Below, one piece after another: positions 1 to 5,448 of a stretch of 8,364 bases of DNA. Position 1 is the stretch's first letter, and every line of letters begins with the position of its first letter. The DNA comes from an uncultured Oscillospiraceae bacterium. GTDB taxonomy: Bacteria > Bacillota > Clostridia > Oscillospirales > Oscillospiraceae. The stretch spans positions 1 to 8,364 of the forward strand of contig CAAFEV010000076.1 of assembly GCA_900762005.1 (NCBI GenBank). The letters run 5' to 3'. The notes under the pieces were generated by a model. That model was not told the DNA's origin. It saw nothing but the letters and a program-made list of their open reading frames with translations, and ran no database searches. A program made the translations under genes and the position numbers.

Positions 1-816
1 ATGCGCATCATCTGTTTTTTTCGACTTGAGCACGATCTGCTGTGGCCCAAAATCGGCGCTTTTGACGAACCCGTCGAGTATCCGGTTCCATGCGACGAAA
101 TCCTTATCCGGCAACTCCTCCATGGAGAACATGAGGTTGGTGCTTTTGAGCGTAAAGTCACTCACCACAACGAGCTTGCTACGGAAAAAGTCAATGACTG
201 CATCCGCGATCTCGCTGCTTACAATGGACTTGAACGCATTGGTCAAAAATAGGCGCATCGGATCGAGGTTCTTGTTGATCCGCTCTTCAAACTCACCCAG
301 CAGCTTTTCGTCACCGCCCAACATATCCAACGCAGGCTTGCTCCTTTGGATGCCGACCTTGCTTTCGTCTCGCATAAACAAGGGCACCAGCGTTTTCTCG
401 TTGGACATAGCGAGAACTTCGGATACGATCTTGCGCTTCCCCTTGCTGCTGAAGGGTTCGACCTCGAGCATGAGAACATACTTAAAACGCTTGCCGCCAT
501 TCTCAAACTCGATGCCGAAGCCCATGAGCTTTCGCGTGCTGTCATACGCAAACGGATAAATCTCCAGTTCGTTCAGCTCCGGCGTGCTTGCGTCTATGCC
601 GCCTTGCAAAATGATTTCACGCATAAGCGAGAGCGACATGATGATGTTGGATTTTCCACTAGCGTTTGGGCCATATATGACTGCCGAAGGCAGATACCGC
701 TTGTGGCCTCTGCGTATCAGATTGTCATTGAGCGTTGTCTGCGCTCCGGCACGCATTGACAGAGTCGCCCCTTCCGCAAAAGAGCGGAAATTACTGAACT
801 CATATTCTATCAGCAT
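1..816 (-). CDS. AAA15-family ATP-binding protein, C-terminus cut by window edge
   Basis: The open frame runs from an ATG at 816 to the window edge, giving 272 residues without a stop. An AGGAGG lies 7 nt upstream (824-829), which fixes the start. The N-terminus (MLIEYEFSNFRSF) is the first strand of SMC/RecF-like ABC ATPases of the AAA15/OLD-like group. The Walker A motif GPNASGKS spans residues 49-56. After it comes a beta-rich stretch with FAYD, GFGIEFENGG and FKYVLMLEV, typical of the insert that follows Walker A in AAA15 proteins. The signature, Walker B and any C-terminal nuclease part would lie beyond position 1. Family members act as ATPase subunits of anti-phage or abortive-infection systems (AbiLii-like, RloB- or TOPRIM-partnered). 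That role is family knowledge, not seen here. The gene has its own promoter and a possible operator, so it may be expressed separately from the lipoprotein gene upstream. Confidence 0.85.
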   Translation of the reverse strand, partial: MLIEYEFSNFRSFAEGATLSMRAGAQTTLNDNLIRRGHKRYLPSAVIYGPNASGKSNIIMSLSLMREIILQGGIDASTPELNELEIYPFAYDSTRKLMGFGIEFENGGKRFKYVLMLEVEPFSSKGKRKIVSEVLAMSNEKTLVPLFMRDESKVGIQRSKPALDMLGGDEKLLGEFEERINKNLDPMRLFLTNAFKSIVSSEIADAVIDFFRSKLVVVSDFTLKSTNLMFSMEELPDKDFVAWNRILDGFVKSADFGPQQIVLKSKKTDDAH

Positions 817-861
817 ACAGATACCTCCTGCCCCGACACGAACATTTACGATATTATCGCA

Positions 862-902
862 TTGCTTATTATCATTATACCCAGTTATGAGCGAATAAGC
901 AA
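862..902. repeat. 9-bp inverted repeat framing the AAA15 promoter, operator-like
   Basis: TTGCTTATT (862-870) and AATAAGCAA (894-902) are perfect inverted copies separated by 23 bp, about 32 bp centre to centre, or three helical turns. One arm covers the -35 box and the other the predicted transcription start, with the -10 between them. This arrangement suits repression by a dimeric regulator or two dimers on one DNA face. No regulator gene is visible in the window. Confidence 0.5.
874..902 (-). promoter_or_regulatory. Sigma-70-type promoter of the AAA15 gene
   Basis: On the minus strand, TTGCTT (897-902) is followed after exactly 17 bp by a perfect TATAAT (874-879). The predicted transcription start is near 867, about 50 nt before the AAA15 ATG at 816. 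The promoter lies in the 111-bp gap between the lipoprotein stop and the ATPase start. Confidence 0.7.
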
Positions 903-927
903 CGTAGTTTGCGGAAATATCTCAATT

Positions 928-1791
928 CTATTGCCCAATGATACTATAATAGTACATTCCATCGCTGCCTATGGCCACGCCGACGCCGAAGCTTGTGCAG
1001 TCCATGAGTTGCGGGCTGTGATGCACCGAGTTGCGCCCGCGGTTGGTAGCACCGCCCTCGCTGCCCATAGCGCCCACTGTTTCGGCGTATCCCGAGCCGA
1101 TGTGCGAGGCTTTGCACGCTTGCGCCATCTGACGGGCTCTGTCCTGTGCGATGCTGCACAGGCCCGAATCGAGACTGCCGGAAACGGCGCCGTTGGCTGC
1201 CTTTTCGGTGTTGATTGCATCCATAAAGGCAGAACACAGATGCGTGGCGTCCGTATAACTCGATGCTGGCTGTTGCGGCTGCTCTGGTTGCGGGGTCTCG
1301 GTAGGCTTTTCTGTCGGCGCTGTGGTCGGCAAGGGCGCTTCGGTCGGGCTTGTCGTCGGTTTAGGGGTCGATTCGGGCTTGCGTGTAGGAGCCACAGTTG
1401 GTTTTGGCGTTGCCTCAGGCTGCTGCGACGGCGCAAGGGTCGGAACGACAATCGTCAACGTAGCGCGGGGGGCATTGGTTTGCGACGGCTTATCGGGCTT
1501 GACTGTCGGTTTGGGGGTAACGCTTGGAGCCGTTGGCTTTTGCGTCGGTTTTGCGGGCGCTGCTGTTTGAGCGGGTAACTGTTCGGTCTGTTCCACGTCG
1601 GCTTTTGGGTCAGTTTCAGGCGAAGCGGTTTCTTTGACGTCAAACGGCTTTGTTTCGGGGAGCGGTTCCTGCTCTGCACCTGGCTCCTCAAGTGCCTGCT
1701 CCGAAGCCGAAAGCTGCGGGGATGTGGTACAGGCACACAGAAGTAATATGCAGACGCCAAGCAGCAAAGCGAGTATCATGCGTTTCATCAT
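928..1791 (-). CDS. CAP (SCP/PR1) domain lipoprotein with Pro/Thr-rich stalk
   Basis: This 287-aa protein starts at ATG 1791, 9 nt after AGGAGG (1801-1806). The frame stays open 40 codons upstream, but without a ribosome site or signal peptide there. Residues 1-21 form a lipoprotein signal with lipobox LCAC, so Cys21 would be lipidated and the protein anchored to the outer membrane face. Residues about 22-175 are a low-complexity acidic then Pro/Thr-rich stalk, with repeated KPT, APT and SPT units, probably wall-spanning. Residues about 178-287 match a CAP domain: a first helix with NTEKAANG, AQDRARQMAQ, SH (H230), AETVGAMG (E237), HHSPQLMD, and a final FGVGVAIGSDGMYYYSIIGQ strand pair. The usual GE-N motif is diverged. 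CAP domains of bacteria have mostly unknown roles, such as adhesion, lipid binding or peptide handling. Surface contact during conjugation is only a guess from position. Confidence 0.85.
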   Translation of the reverse strand: MMKRMILALLLGVCILLLCACTTSPQLSASEQALEEPGAEQEPLPETKPFDVKETASPETDPKADVEQTEQLPAQTAAPAKPTQKPTAPSVTPKPTVKPDKPSQTNAPRATLTIVVPTLAPSQQPEATPKPTVAPTRKPESTPKPTTSPTEAPLPTTAPTEKPTETPQPEQPQQPASSYTDATHLCSAFMDAINTEKAANGAVSGSLDSGLCSIAQDRARQMAQACKASHIGSGYAETVGAMGSEGGATNRGRNSVHHSPQLMDCTSFGVGVAIGSDGMYYYSIIGQ

Positions 1792-1800
1792 ATAACAGAT

Positions 1801-1806
1801 CCTCCT
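1801..1806 (-). promoter_or_regulatory. Ribosome binding site fixing the CAP lipoprotein start
   Basis: A perfect AGGAGG precedes ATG 1791 by 9 nt. It shows that the first 40 codons of the longer open frame, up to 1911, are not translated and that the protein begins with its lipoprotein signal. Confidence 0.8.
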
Positions 1807-1829
1807 ACAATAATATTTAAGGTTTAATG

Positions 1830-1846
1830 CGCGGCAGCCAGCCGCG
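1830..1846 (-). other. GC hairpin in the leader of the CAP lipoprotein gene
   Basis: CGCGGC (1830-1835) and GCCGCG (1841-1846) form a perfect 6-bp stem with a 5-nt loop. It is about 40 bp upstream of the lipoprotein start. No T-run follows on the minus strand, so it does not look like an intrinsic terminator. Any function is unknown. Confidence 0.35.
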
Positions 1847-1927
1847 ACTTTTACCAACTCAAAGCTGAAGCTGTTAGAATGTGAGAGTAATGGACTGACG
1901 CATCTTTTCAAGGACTAATACGTCCGC

Positions 1928-1937
1928 TAGGGAGTCC
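1928..1937 (+). repeat. Left subterminal inverted repeat of the IS110 element
   Basis: TAGGGAGTCC matches the reverse complement of 3556-3565 at 9 of 10 positions. Short subterminal inverted repeats are a hallmark of the IS1111 subgroup. Confidence 0.55.
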
Positions 1938-1984
1938 GTCAGCCGCCTCTCTCATTCGCAGCATTCGATTTTCGCAGGTAGTAC

Positions 1985-2002
1985 CACCGGCTTCAACCGG
2001 TG
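1985..2002 (+). other. Hairpin in the left non-coding end of the IS
   Basis: CACCGG (1985-1990), loop CTTCAA, then CCGGTG (1997-2002): a perfect 6-bp stem about 75 bp upstream of the transposase start. It may be part of the transposase mRNA leader or, if this is a classical IS110-subgroup element, of a 5' guide RNA. Confidence 0.45.
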
Positions 2003-2010
2003 CGTTCGTG

Positions 2011-2071
2011 TCACACAGGAGATTGAACAAGCAATGGGTAAAGCGGGATGCCAAATCCAATCACACAGGAG
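2011..2071 (+). repeat. Direct repeat TCACACAGGAG, copies 50 bp apart
   Basis: TCACACAGGAG occurs at 2011-2021 and again at 2061-2071. The second copy holds the transposase Shine-Dalgarno. The first sits 12 nt before a small ATG ORF and could serve as its ribosome site. GATTG (2021-2025) and CAATC (2058-2062) could also pair and fold the segment between them. Confidence 0.6.
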
Positions 2072-2081
2072 GATCACATGA
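2034..2081 (+). CDS. Putative 15-codon leader peptide overlapping the transposase start
   Basis: An ATG at 2034 opens a 15-residue frame (MGKAGCQIQSHRRIT). Its TGA stop (2079-2081) overlaps the transposase ATG (2078-2080) in an ATGA arrangement. AGGAG at 2017-2021 lies 12 nt upstream, a long but possible spacing. The ORF reads through the transposase Shine-Dalgarno, so translating it would open that site and couple initiation of the transposase. The peptide has no recognisable domain, and the overlap could be chance. There is no proof that it is translated. Confidence 0.35.
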   Translation: MGKAGCQIQSHRRIT

Positions 2082-3316
2082 ACGCTGTTGGAATCGATGT
2101 TTCCAAAGGAAAGAGCATGGTCGCCGCTCTGCGTCCGATGGGTGAAATCGTACTCTCGCCCAAGGAGTATCTTCACACGGAGGTCGGCTTGGAGCAGATG
2201 GCTTACGCCATCATTGCTTTGGGCGAGGACACCCGCGTTATCGTAGAGGCAACAGGCCGCTACCACGAAGTTGTTGCTGCTTCGCTCCACGAATACGGCG
2301 TCTACGTTTCCGTTTTGAACCCGCTGTTCATTAAGCAAAGCGGAGGCGGTTCTATCCGTAAGGTCAAAACCGACAAGGCGGACGCCATGAAGATCGCCAA
2401 ATACGGGCTTGACAACTGCATAGACCTGCGCCAATATACTCCCATGGAAGCGATCAGGCAACAACTCAAGCTCTGCAGCCGCCAGTACAACCTCTACATG
2501 AAAACCATCGTGGCGCTGCAAAACAATCTTATTTCGCTATCCGACAAGACCTTTCCGGGCGTGAACGAGCTGTTCTCAAGCCCGGAACGTGCTGACGGAA
2601 GCGTGAAATGGATTGACTTCTTCACGACCTTTTGGCATTGTGACTGCATATGCCGTGTTAGTGAAAAAGCCTTTACTGAGCGATACCGCAAGTGGTGCAA
2701 GCGCAAGGGCTACCATTTCAGTAAAAACAAAGCCTTTGACCTGTACACGGGCAGTTGCGGCCATCTCCCCACATTGCCAAAGAACGATAACACCAAACTG
2801 CTCATTACAACTGCCGCACAGGAGCTTTCTACTGCAAGAGCGGTGCTTGCCGTCATGCGGGATGAAATGCTTCGTCTTTCAAAGCAGCTTCCCGAATACG
2901 ATACCGTGCTTGCCATGTATGGCGTCGGGGAGATTACTGCCGCGCAGCTCATGGCCGAGATAGGCGATGTGCGTCGTTTCCTTCACCGAAGTTCTCTTGT
3001 CGCCTTTGCCGGCGTCGATCCGGCTGTGAACCAATCAGGCAAACAGTCCGCACAAAGCAATCCTTCGACCAAACGCGGCTCTCCGCATCTGCGCAAAACG
3101 CTCTACCAAATCGTCAGCACCTATCTCAAAAAATCTCCCGTTGACGAGCCTGTGTACCAATTCATTGACAAGAAGCGATCCGAGGGCAAGCCATACTACG
3201 TTTACATGACCGCCGGAGCCAACAAGTTCTTGCGCATCTACTACGCAAGGGTAAAAGAGTGCCTGGCTGCGTCGGACGCTGCTTTTTCCGATTACACTCC
3301 GGCCAATCCAACGTGA
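2078..3316 (+). CDS. IS110-family transposase (DEDD, bridge-RNA-type recombinase)
   Basis: This 412-aa protein is full length for the family. ATG 2078 is chosen because AGGAGG (2067-2072) precedes it by 5 nt. An in-frame ATG at 2048 has no ribosome site. The N-terminal RuvC-like DEDD domain covers residues about 4-155: GIDVSKGK with D7, VIVEATGRYH with E57, and KTDKADA with D99 and D102, the four acidic residues expected. A helical linker with an unusual Cys/Lys/aromatic-rich insert (about 185-235, WHCDCICR and KWCKRKGYHF) follows. The C-terminal Transposase_20 domain (about 275-390) has YGVGEITAAQLMAEIGD, FAGVDPAVNQSGK (S320 is the likely catalytic serine by family analogy) and RGSPHLRKTLYQ. 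Such enzymes use a non-coding RNA from the same element to recognise target and donor, and move through a circular intermediate. The gene is intact and may be active. It lies antiparallel to all neighbouring genes. Confidence 0.95.
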   Translation: MNAVGIDVSKGKSMVAALRPMGEIVLSPKEYLHTEVGLEQMAYAIIALGEDTRVIVEATGRYHEVVAASLHEYGVYVSVLNPLFIKQSGGGSIRKVKTDKADAMKIAKYGLDNCIDLRQYTPMEAIRQQLKLCSRQYNLYMKTIVALQNNLISLSDKTFPGVNELFSSPERADGSVKWIDFFTTFWHCDCICRVSEKAFTERYRKWCKRKGYHFSKNKAFDLYTGSCGHLPTLPKNDNTKLLITTAAQELSTARAVLAVMRDEMLRLSKQLPEYDTVLAMYGVGEITAAQLMAEIGDVRRFLHRSSLVAFAGVDPAVNQSGKQSAQSNPSTKRGSPHLRKTLYQIVSTYLKKSPVDEPVYQFIDKKRSEGKPYYVYMTAGANKFLRIYYARVKECLAASDAAFSDYTPANPT

Positions 3317-3319
3317 TTG

Positions 3320-3480
3320 GCGGAGGTGGTGCAGCCACCTCTTCTTTGCCTATGAGCACGTTCGGAAGGAGCTGTCAAGGATGCCGCAGGCACGGCTTTG
3401 CCGTTTGTCCTTGACGGGTCGTGACGACGTGCTACCCGTACCCCGGCGACTGGCGATCTATGCGGCAGTCTGTTTTGTGT
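3320..3480 (+). ncRNA. Candidate bridge/seek guide RNA in the IS right end
   Basis: The 3' non-coding end of the element is densely self-complementary on the plus strand. A CCAATC/GATTGG stem (3303-3308, 3315-3320) spans the transposase stop. GAGGTGG/CCACCTC (3323-3329, 3335-3341) forms a 7-bp hairpin. GTCAAGGA/TCCTTGAC (3374-3381, 3408-3415) forms an 8-bp stem enclosing a smaller ACGGC/GCCGT hairpin (3392-3404). CGGGT/ACCCG (3415-3419, 3434-3438) and GACTG/CAGTC (3448-3452, 3466-3470) follow, then TGTTTTGTG. IS1111-type elements encode their guide RNA in this place. The 3' limit is set by the last stem and T-rich stretch and is uncertain. No transcription evidence is visible. Confidence 0.45.
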
Positions 3481-3539
3481 ACCATTTCTTTTCACTCTCT
3501 GTCCTGTGCAAATGCTAATCATTTCTCGCAATTTAGGGC

Positions 3540-3569
3540 TTGACTTTTATTTGCAGGACTCCTTATAAT
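3540..3569 (+). promoter_or_regulatory. Outward promoter across the right IS junction
   Basis: TTGACT (3540-3545), 18 bp, then a perfect TATAAT (3564-3569). The -35 lies in the IS right end. The -10 lies at or just past the boundary, so insertion may have built a hybrid promoter. It points rightward, antisense to the 3616-4038 gene and the transfer operon. IS110 elements are known to carry a -35 at the right end that completes a promoter when the element circularises. Confidence 0.5.
3556..3565 (-). repeat. Right subterminal inverted repeat of the IS110 element
   Basis: GGACTCCTTA reads TAAGGAGTCC on the minus strand and pairs with the left copy at 1928-1937. It also overlaps the direct AGGACT repeat (3555-3560), so the exact right boundary is ambiguous by about 5 bp. 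Confidence 0.55.
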
Positions 3570-3615
3570 GGTCTACACATAATCGAACCGCTCAGCGTCT
3601 GCATTTACAACAATT

Positions 3616-4038
3616 TCAGCTAAATAGCTCAACGTAACTGCGCGCGGCCTCATCATAACTGCGCGCAAGGATTTCGGCGAATCGGTCTTTTTCCAACGCG
3701 GCGTCCAGCCATTGTGTGGCACGGAACACGAAACAATTCATGTCCTCGTTGATCGTGCTCCCGCCAAGTACGCTGTTGTTGTTCAGCGTATTGACCCGAC
3801 CGAAATCCCTTTTGAGGACCTGGCGGCCGCAGGTGCGAACAAACTGCAGCATGATGAGGGGGTGAACTGGCGAAAAGGCGATCTGTAGGTAAAAATCCCG
3901 GTAAGGAAGACGAAGCGCGGTTCCGTCCTGCACTTCGATCGCAAGCGCGTCGAGAATCATTCTGCGCGTGTTTTCCACAATGTTGGTTCTGCGCTGTTCT
4001 TCCGCTTGGGATAAAGCGGTATGCGTATTCAATTCCAT
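3616..4038 (-). CDS. Hypothetical 140-aa protein, weak YbjN/secretion-chaperone-like pattern
   Basis: I do not recognise the family with confidence. ATG 4038 is preferred because AGGAGG (4045-4050) lies 6 nt upstream; an in-frame GTG at 4053 overlaps that site. The protein is soluble, with no signal peptide or membrane segment. A helix with basic and polar residues (about 10-33) is followed by strands (RLPYRDFYLQIAFSP and LIMLQFVRTC, about 43-70). Then come a LNTLNNNSVLGGSTINEDMN turn region (about 82-101), the strand CFVFRATQW and two C-terminal helices. The helix, strand, Asn-rich turn, strand, helix order resembles YbjN or type III chaperone-like folds, an impression only. It starts 15 bp after the S1-domain gene and is the last gene before the insertion sequence, so it was probably made together with the transfer proteins and could assist one of them. 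Confidence 0.75.
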   Translation of the reverse strand: MELNTHTALSQAEEQRRTNIVENTRRMILDALAIEVQDGTALRLPYRDFYLQIAFSPVHPLIMLQFVRTCGRQVLKRDFGRVNTLNNNSVLGGSTINEDMNCFVFRATQWLDAALEKDRFAEILARSYDEAARSYVELFS

Positions 4039-4044
4039 ATGGTT

Positions 4045-4050
4045 CCTCCT
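4045..4050 (-). promoter_or_regulatory. Ribosome binding site deciding the 140-aa protein start
   Basis: AGGAGG sits immediately after the upstream stop (TGA 4054-4056, then GTG, then AGGAGG) and 6 nt before ATG 4038. This supports ATG 4038 over the longer GTG start and indicates translational coupling to the S1-domain gene. Confidence 0.75.
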
Positions 4051-4053
4051 CAC

Positions 4054-5433
4054 TCAGCGGACAATGAGTCCCCAAAGACGCCGCTTTTCAATGTTGACGC
4101 CGCGGATGCGCACGCATACCTTCGCGCCGATTGTGGGACGGCCACGCGGGGGAAATGAGCAAAGGCAGGATACATCCTCAAACGCTACGAAAACGCCTGT
4201 CGGGGATATCATGCTGACGACGCCGGCATACAGATTGCCCGGGATATAGCGTTCAAGCGCACGCAGGATAACATCCTCGTTGGCCTGGCGAACGGAGAGT
4301 TCCAACCGAATGTTACCGTTTTCGATATTGCTGATGGATAGTATCTTGACCAGCACTCGCTCTCCGACCGAAAAATGGTCCGTGGCGTTATTGATCCGCA
4401 GGTGGCTCAGTTCCACAAGCGGGATAAAGGATTCTACGCCGAACAACTCCACAAAAATACCGCGTCTGAGGACGCACACTATGCGAGCCTCGGCTTCGCT
4501 GCCTTCGCGCAAAAGTGTGTTTCCTTCTTCGTCCTTGCGGATAAAGAACTCTCTGCGGCGAATACGCATGGCGTCCAACCGGCTGGCCGCCGCCATACCG
4601 GCTTTTTCATCGATACCTTTGACGATGAACTCGATCTCTGCGCCAAGCCTTCGCGCGAGCACGGCGCTGATATAATTCTGCTCTGCGTCGTCCGGGACCG
4701 TAACCAGCTCTTCTACCGGTATCACGATCTTGTACGCGCCGTGGTAAACGACCGCGTAAGACGGCACATTGCTGTCCCCGATGCTCTCCACGCCGTGAAT
4801 ATAGCCCGAAAGGATTATTTTGCTGCGAAGCGACTCGGTCAGGTCGATAAGGTCGCTTCTTTTGCGAGCCTCATCGGTCAACGCACTTATGCCGCCATCA
4901 ATGGTTACGGCGTCGGTGCGGCGCCGCGCACGGCGCAGCCGTCCTTGGGTGGCCTGCGACGCCGGTTGCGCATCGGGGACGGGGTCAGCTTCGGTCGTCT
5001 CCGCCGGAACAGTCTCAACGGCGGTTTCAGCTTCCTCCATAGCATCAGCCTCGATCGCTGCTTCTGTGTCCGCCGGTTCATCTGCCGCAACAGACTCCGG
5101 CTGATCCTCCGCAGGAGCTGATTCAACAGCGGGCATCTCGTTATCGGCATCAGCTTCAATGTCCAAGTCGGCCTTTTTGGCGTTTCGACGAGTTTTCTTA
5201 GGCTTTTCAGTCGGGGGTTCATCGCCTGCCGTGTTGGCTGCTGCGTCCGCGCTTGTACTCATTTCATGTTCTTCCTGAAGCGCCAGTTCCGGCTCAGCCG
5301 GTTCGCCAGCAAGCGTCTCTTCAGCTGCGGCTGCCATTACGGCCTCGCCTTCATAGACTGTATTGGGTACAAATTCTTCGTTCAGGGATTGTTCCCGCCC
5401 GGCTTCGATTGCTTCTGTGTTGTTGGTTTTCAT
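4054..5433 (-). CDS. S1-domain RNA-binding protein with long acidic N-terminus
   Basis: This 459-aa protein starts at ATG 5433, 8 nt after AGGAGG (5442-5447). Residues 1-163 are disordered, very rich in Ala and Glu/Asp, and interrupted by a Lys/Arg patch (KPKKTRRNAKK, about 77-87). A second basic patch (GRLRRARRRTD, 164-174) leads into the folded part. Three OB/S1-like modules follow. A divergent one covers about 195-275 (IILSGYIHGVE, YAVVYHGAYKIVIPVEEL). A clear one covers about 308-382 (EGSEAEARIVCVLRRGIFVEL, SFIPLVELSH, FSVGERVLVKIL, LELSVRQA). The last covers about 397-459 (GNLYAGVVSMISPTGVFVAF, IGAKVCVRIRGV). S1 modules bind RNA or single-stranded DNA, as in ribosomal protein S1 and PNPase. 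This is not ribosomal S1 itself, given the acidic head and the location. It sits 15 bp from genes on both sides, directly after the coupling-protein gene, which suggests a transfer-linked nucleic-acid-binding role. Confidence 0.85.
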   Translation of the reverse strand: MKTNNTEAIEAGREQSLNEEFVPNTVYEGEAVMAAAAEETLAGEPAEPELALQEEHEMSTSADAAANTAGDEPPTEKPKKTRRNAKKADLDIEADADNEMPAVESAPAEDQPESVAADEPADTEAAIEADAMEEAETAVETVPAETTEADPVPDAQPASQATQGRLRRARRRTDAVTIDGGISALTDEARKRSDLIDLTESLRSKIILSGYIHGVESIGDSNVPSYAVVYHGAYKIVIPVEELVTVPDDAEQNYISAVLARRLGAEIEFIVKGIDEKAGMAAASRLDAMRIRRREFFIRKDEEGNTLLREGSEAEARIVCVLRRGIFVELFGVESFIPLVELSHLRINNATDHFSVGERVLVKILSISNIENGNIRLELSVRQANEDVILRALERYIPGNLYAGVVSMISPTGVFVAFEDVSCLCSFPPRGRPTIGAKVCVRIRGVNIEKRRLWGLIVR

Positions 5434-5448
5434 GTATATATCCTCCTT

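Larger units (their letters stand above)
1915..3565 (+). mobile_element. IS110-family insertion sequence, probably IS1111 subgroup
   Basis: The element is about 1.65 kb, with a DEDD transposase flanked by about 160 bp (left) and 245 bp (right) of non-coding DNA. Two boundary readings are possible. (a) AGGACT occurs at 1911-1916 and 3555-3560 in direct orientation. A CT core shared by both ends, as in other IS110 elements, would give an element from about 1917 to 3560. (b) Subterminal inverted repeats TAGGGAGTCC (1928-1937) and GGACTCCTTA (3556-3565) match at 9 of 10 positions. This IS1111-like layout would put the ends at about 1924 and 3565. No long terminal repeats or target duplication are seen, as expected for the family. 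The long 3' non-coding end favours IS1111. It is inserted antiparallel between the transfer operon and the CAP lipoprotein gene. Confidence 0.8.

Noticed and set aside
1322..1570. Repeat array or CRISPR-like pattern in the lipoprotein stalk region
   Set aside because: The periodicity comes from Pro/Thr/Lys codons in a low-complexity stalk. Repeat units vary and there are no spacers.
862..1578. A 238-aa plus-strand open frame, rich in Arg, Cys, Gly and Leu
   Set aside because: It is antisense to the CAP lipoprotein gene, lacks a ribosome site, and its composition is what the reversed Pro/Thr-rich stalk would give.
2048..2077. Upstream ATG start for the transposase, adding 10 residues
   Set aside because: No Shine-Dalgarno precedes it, while ATG 2078 has AGGAGG 5 nt upstream and gives the usual family N-terminus before the first catalytic Asp.
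1952..2521. A 189-aa minus-strand open frame across the IS left end and the transposase 5' part
   Set aside because: It is antisense to a well-supported transposase and has no ribosome site or domain match.
4375..5121. A 248-aa plus-strand open frame
   Set aside because: It is antisense to the S1-domain gene, has no ribosome site, and no recognisable motifs. The minus-strand frame has clear S1 modules and operon spacing.
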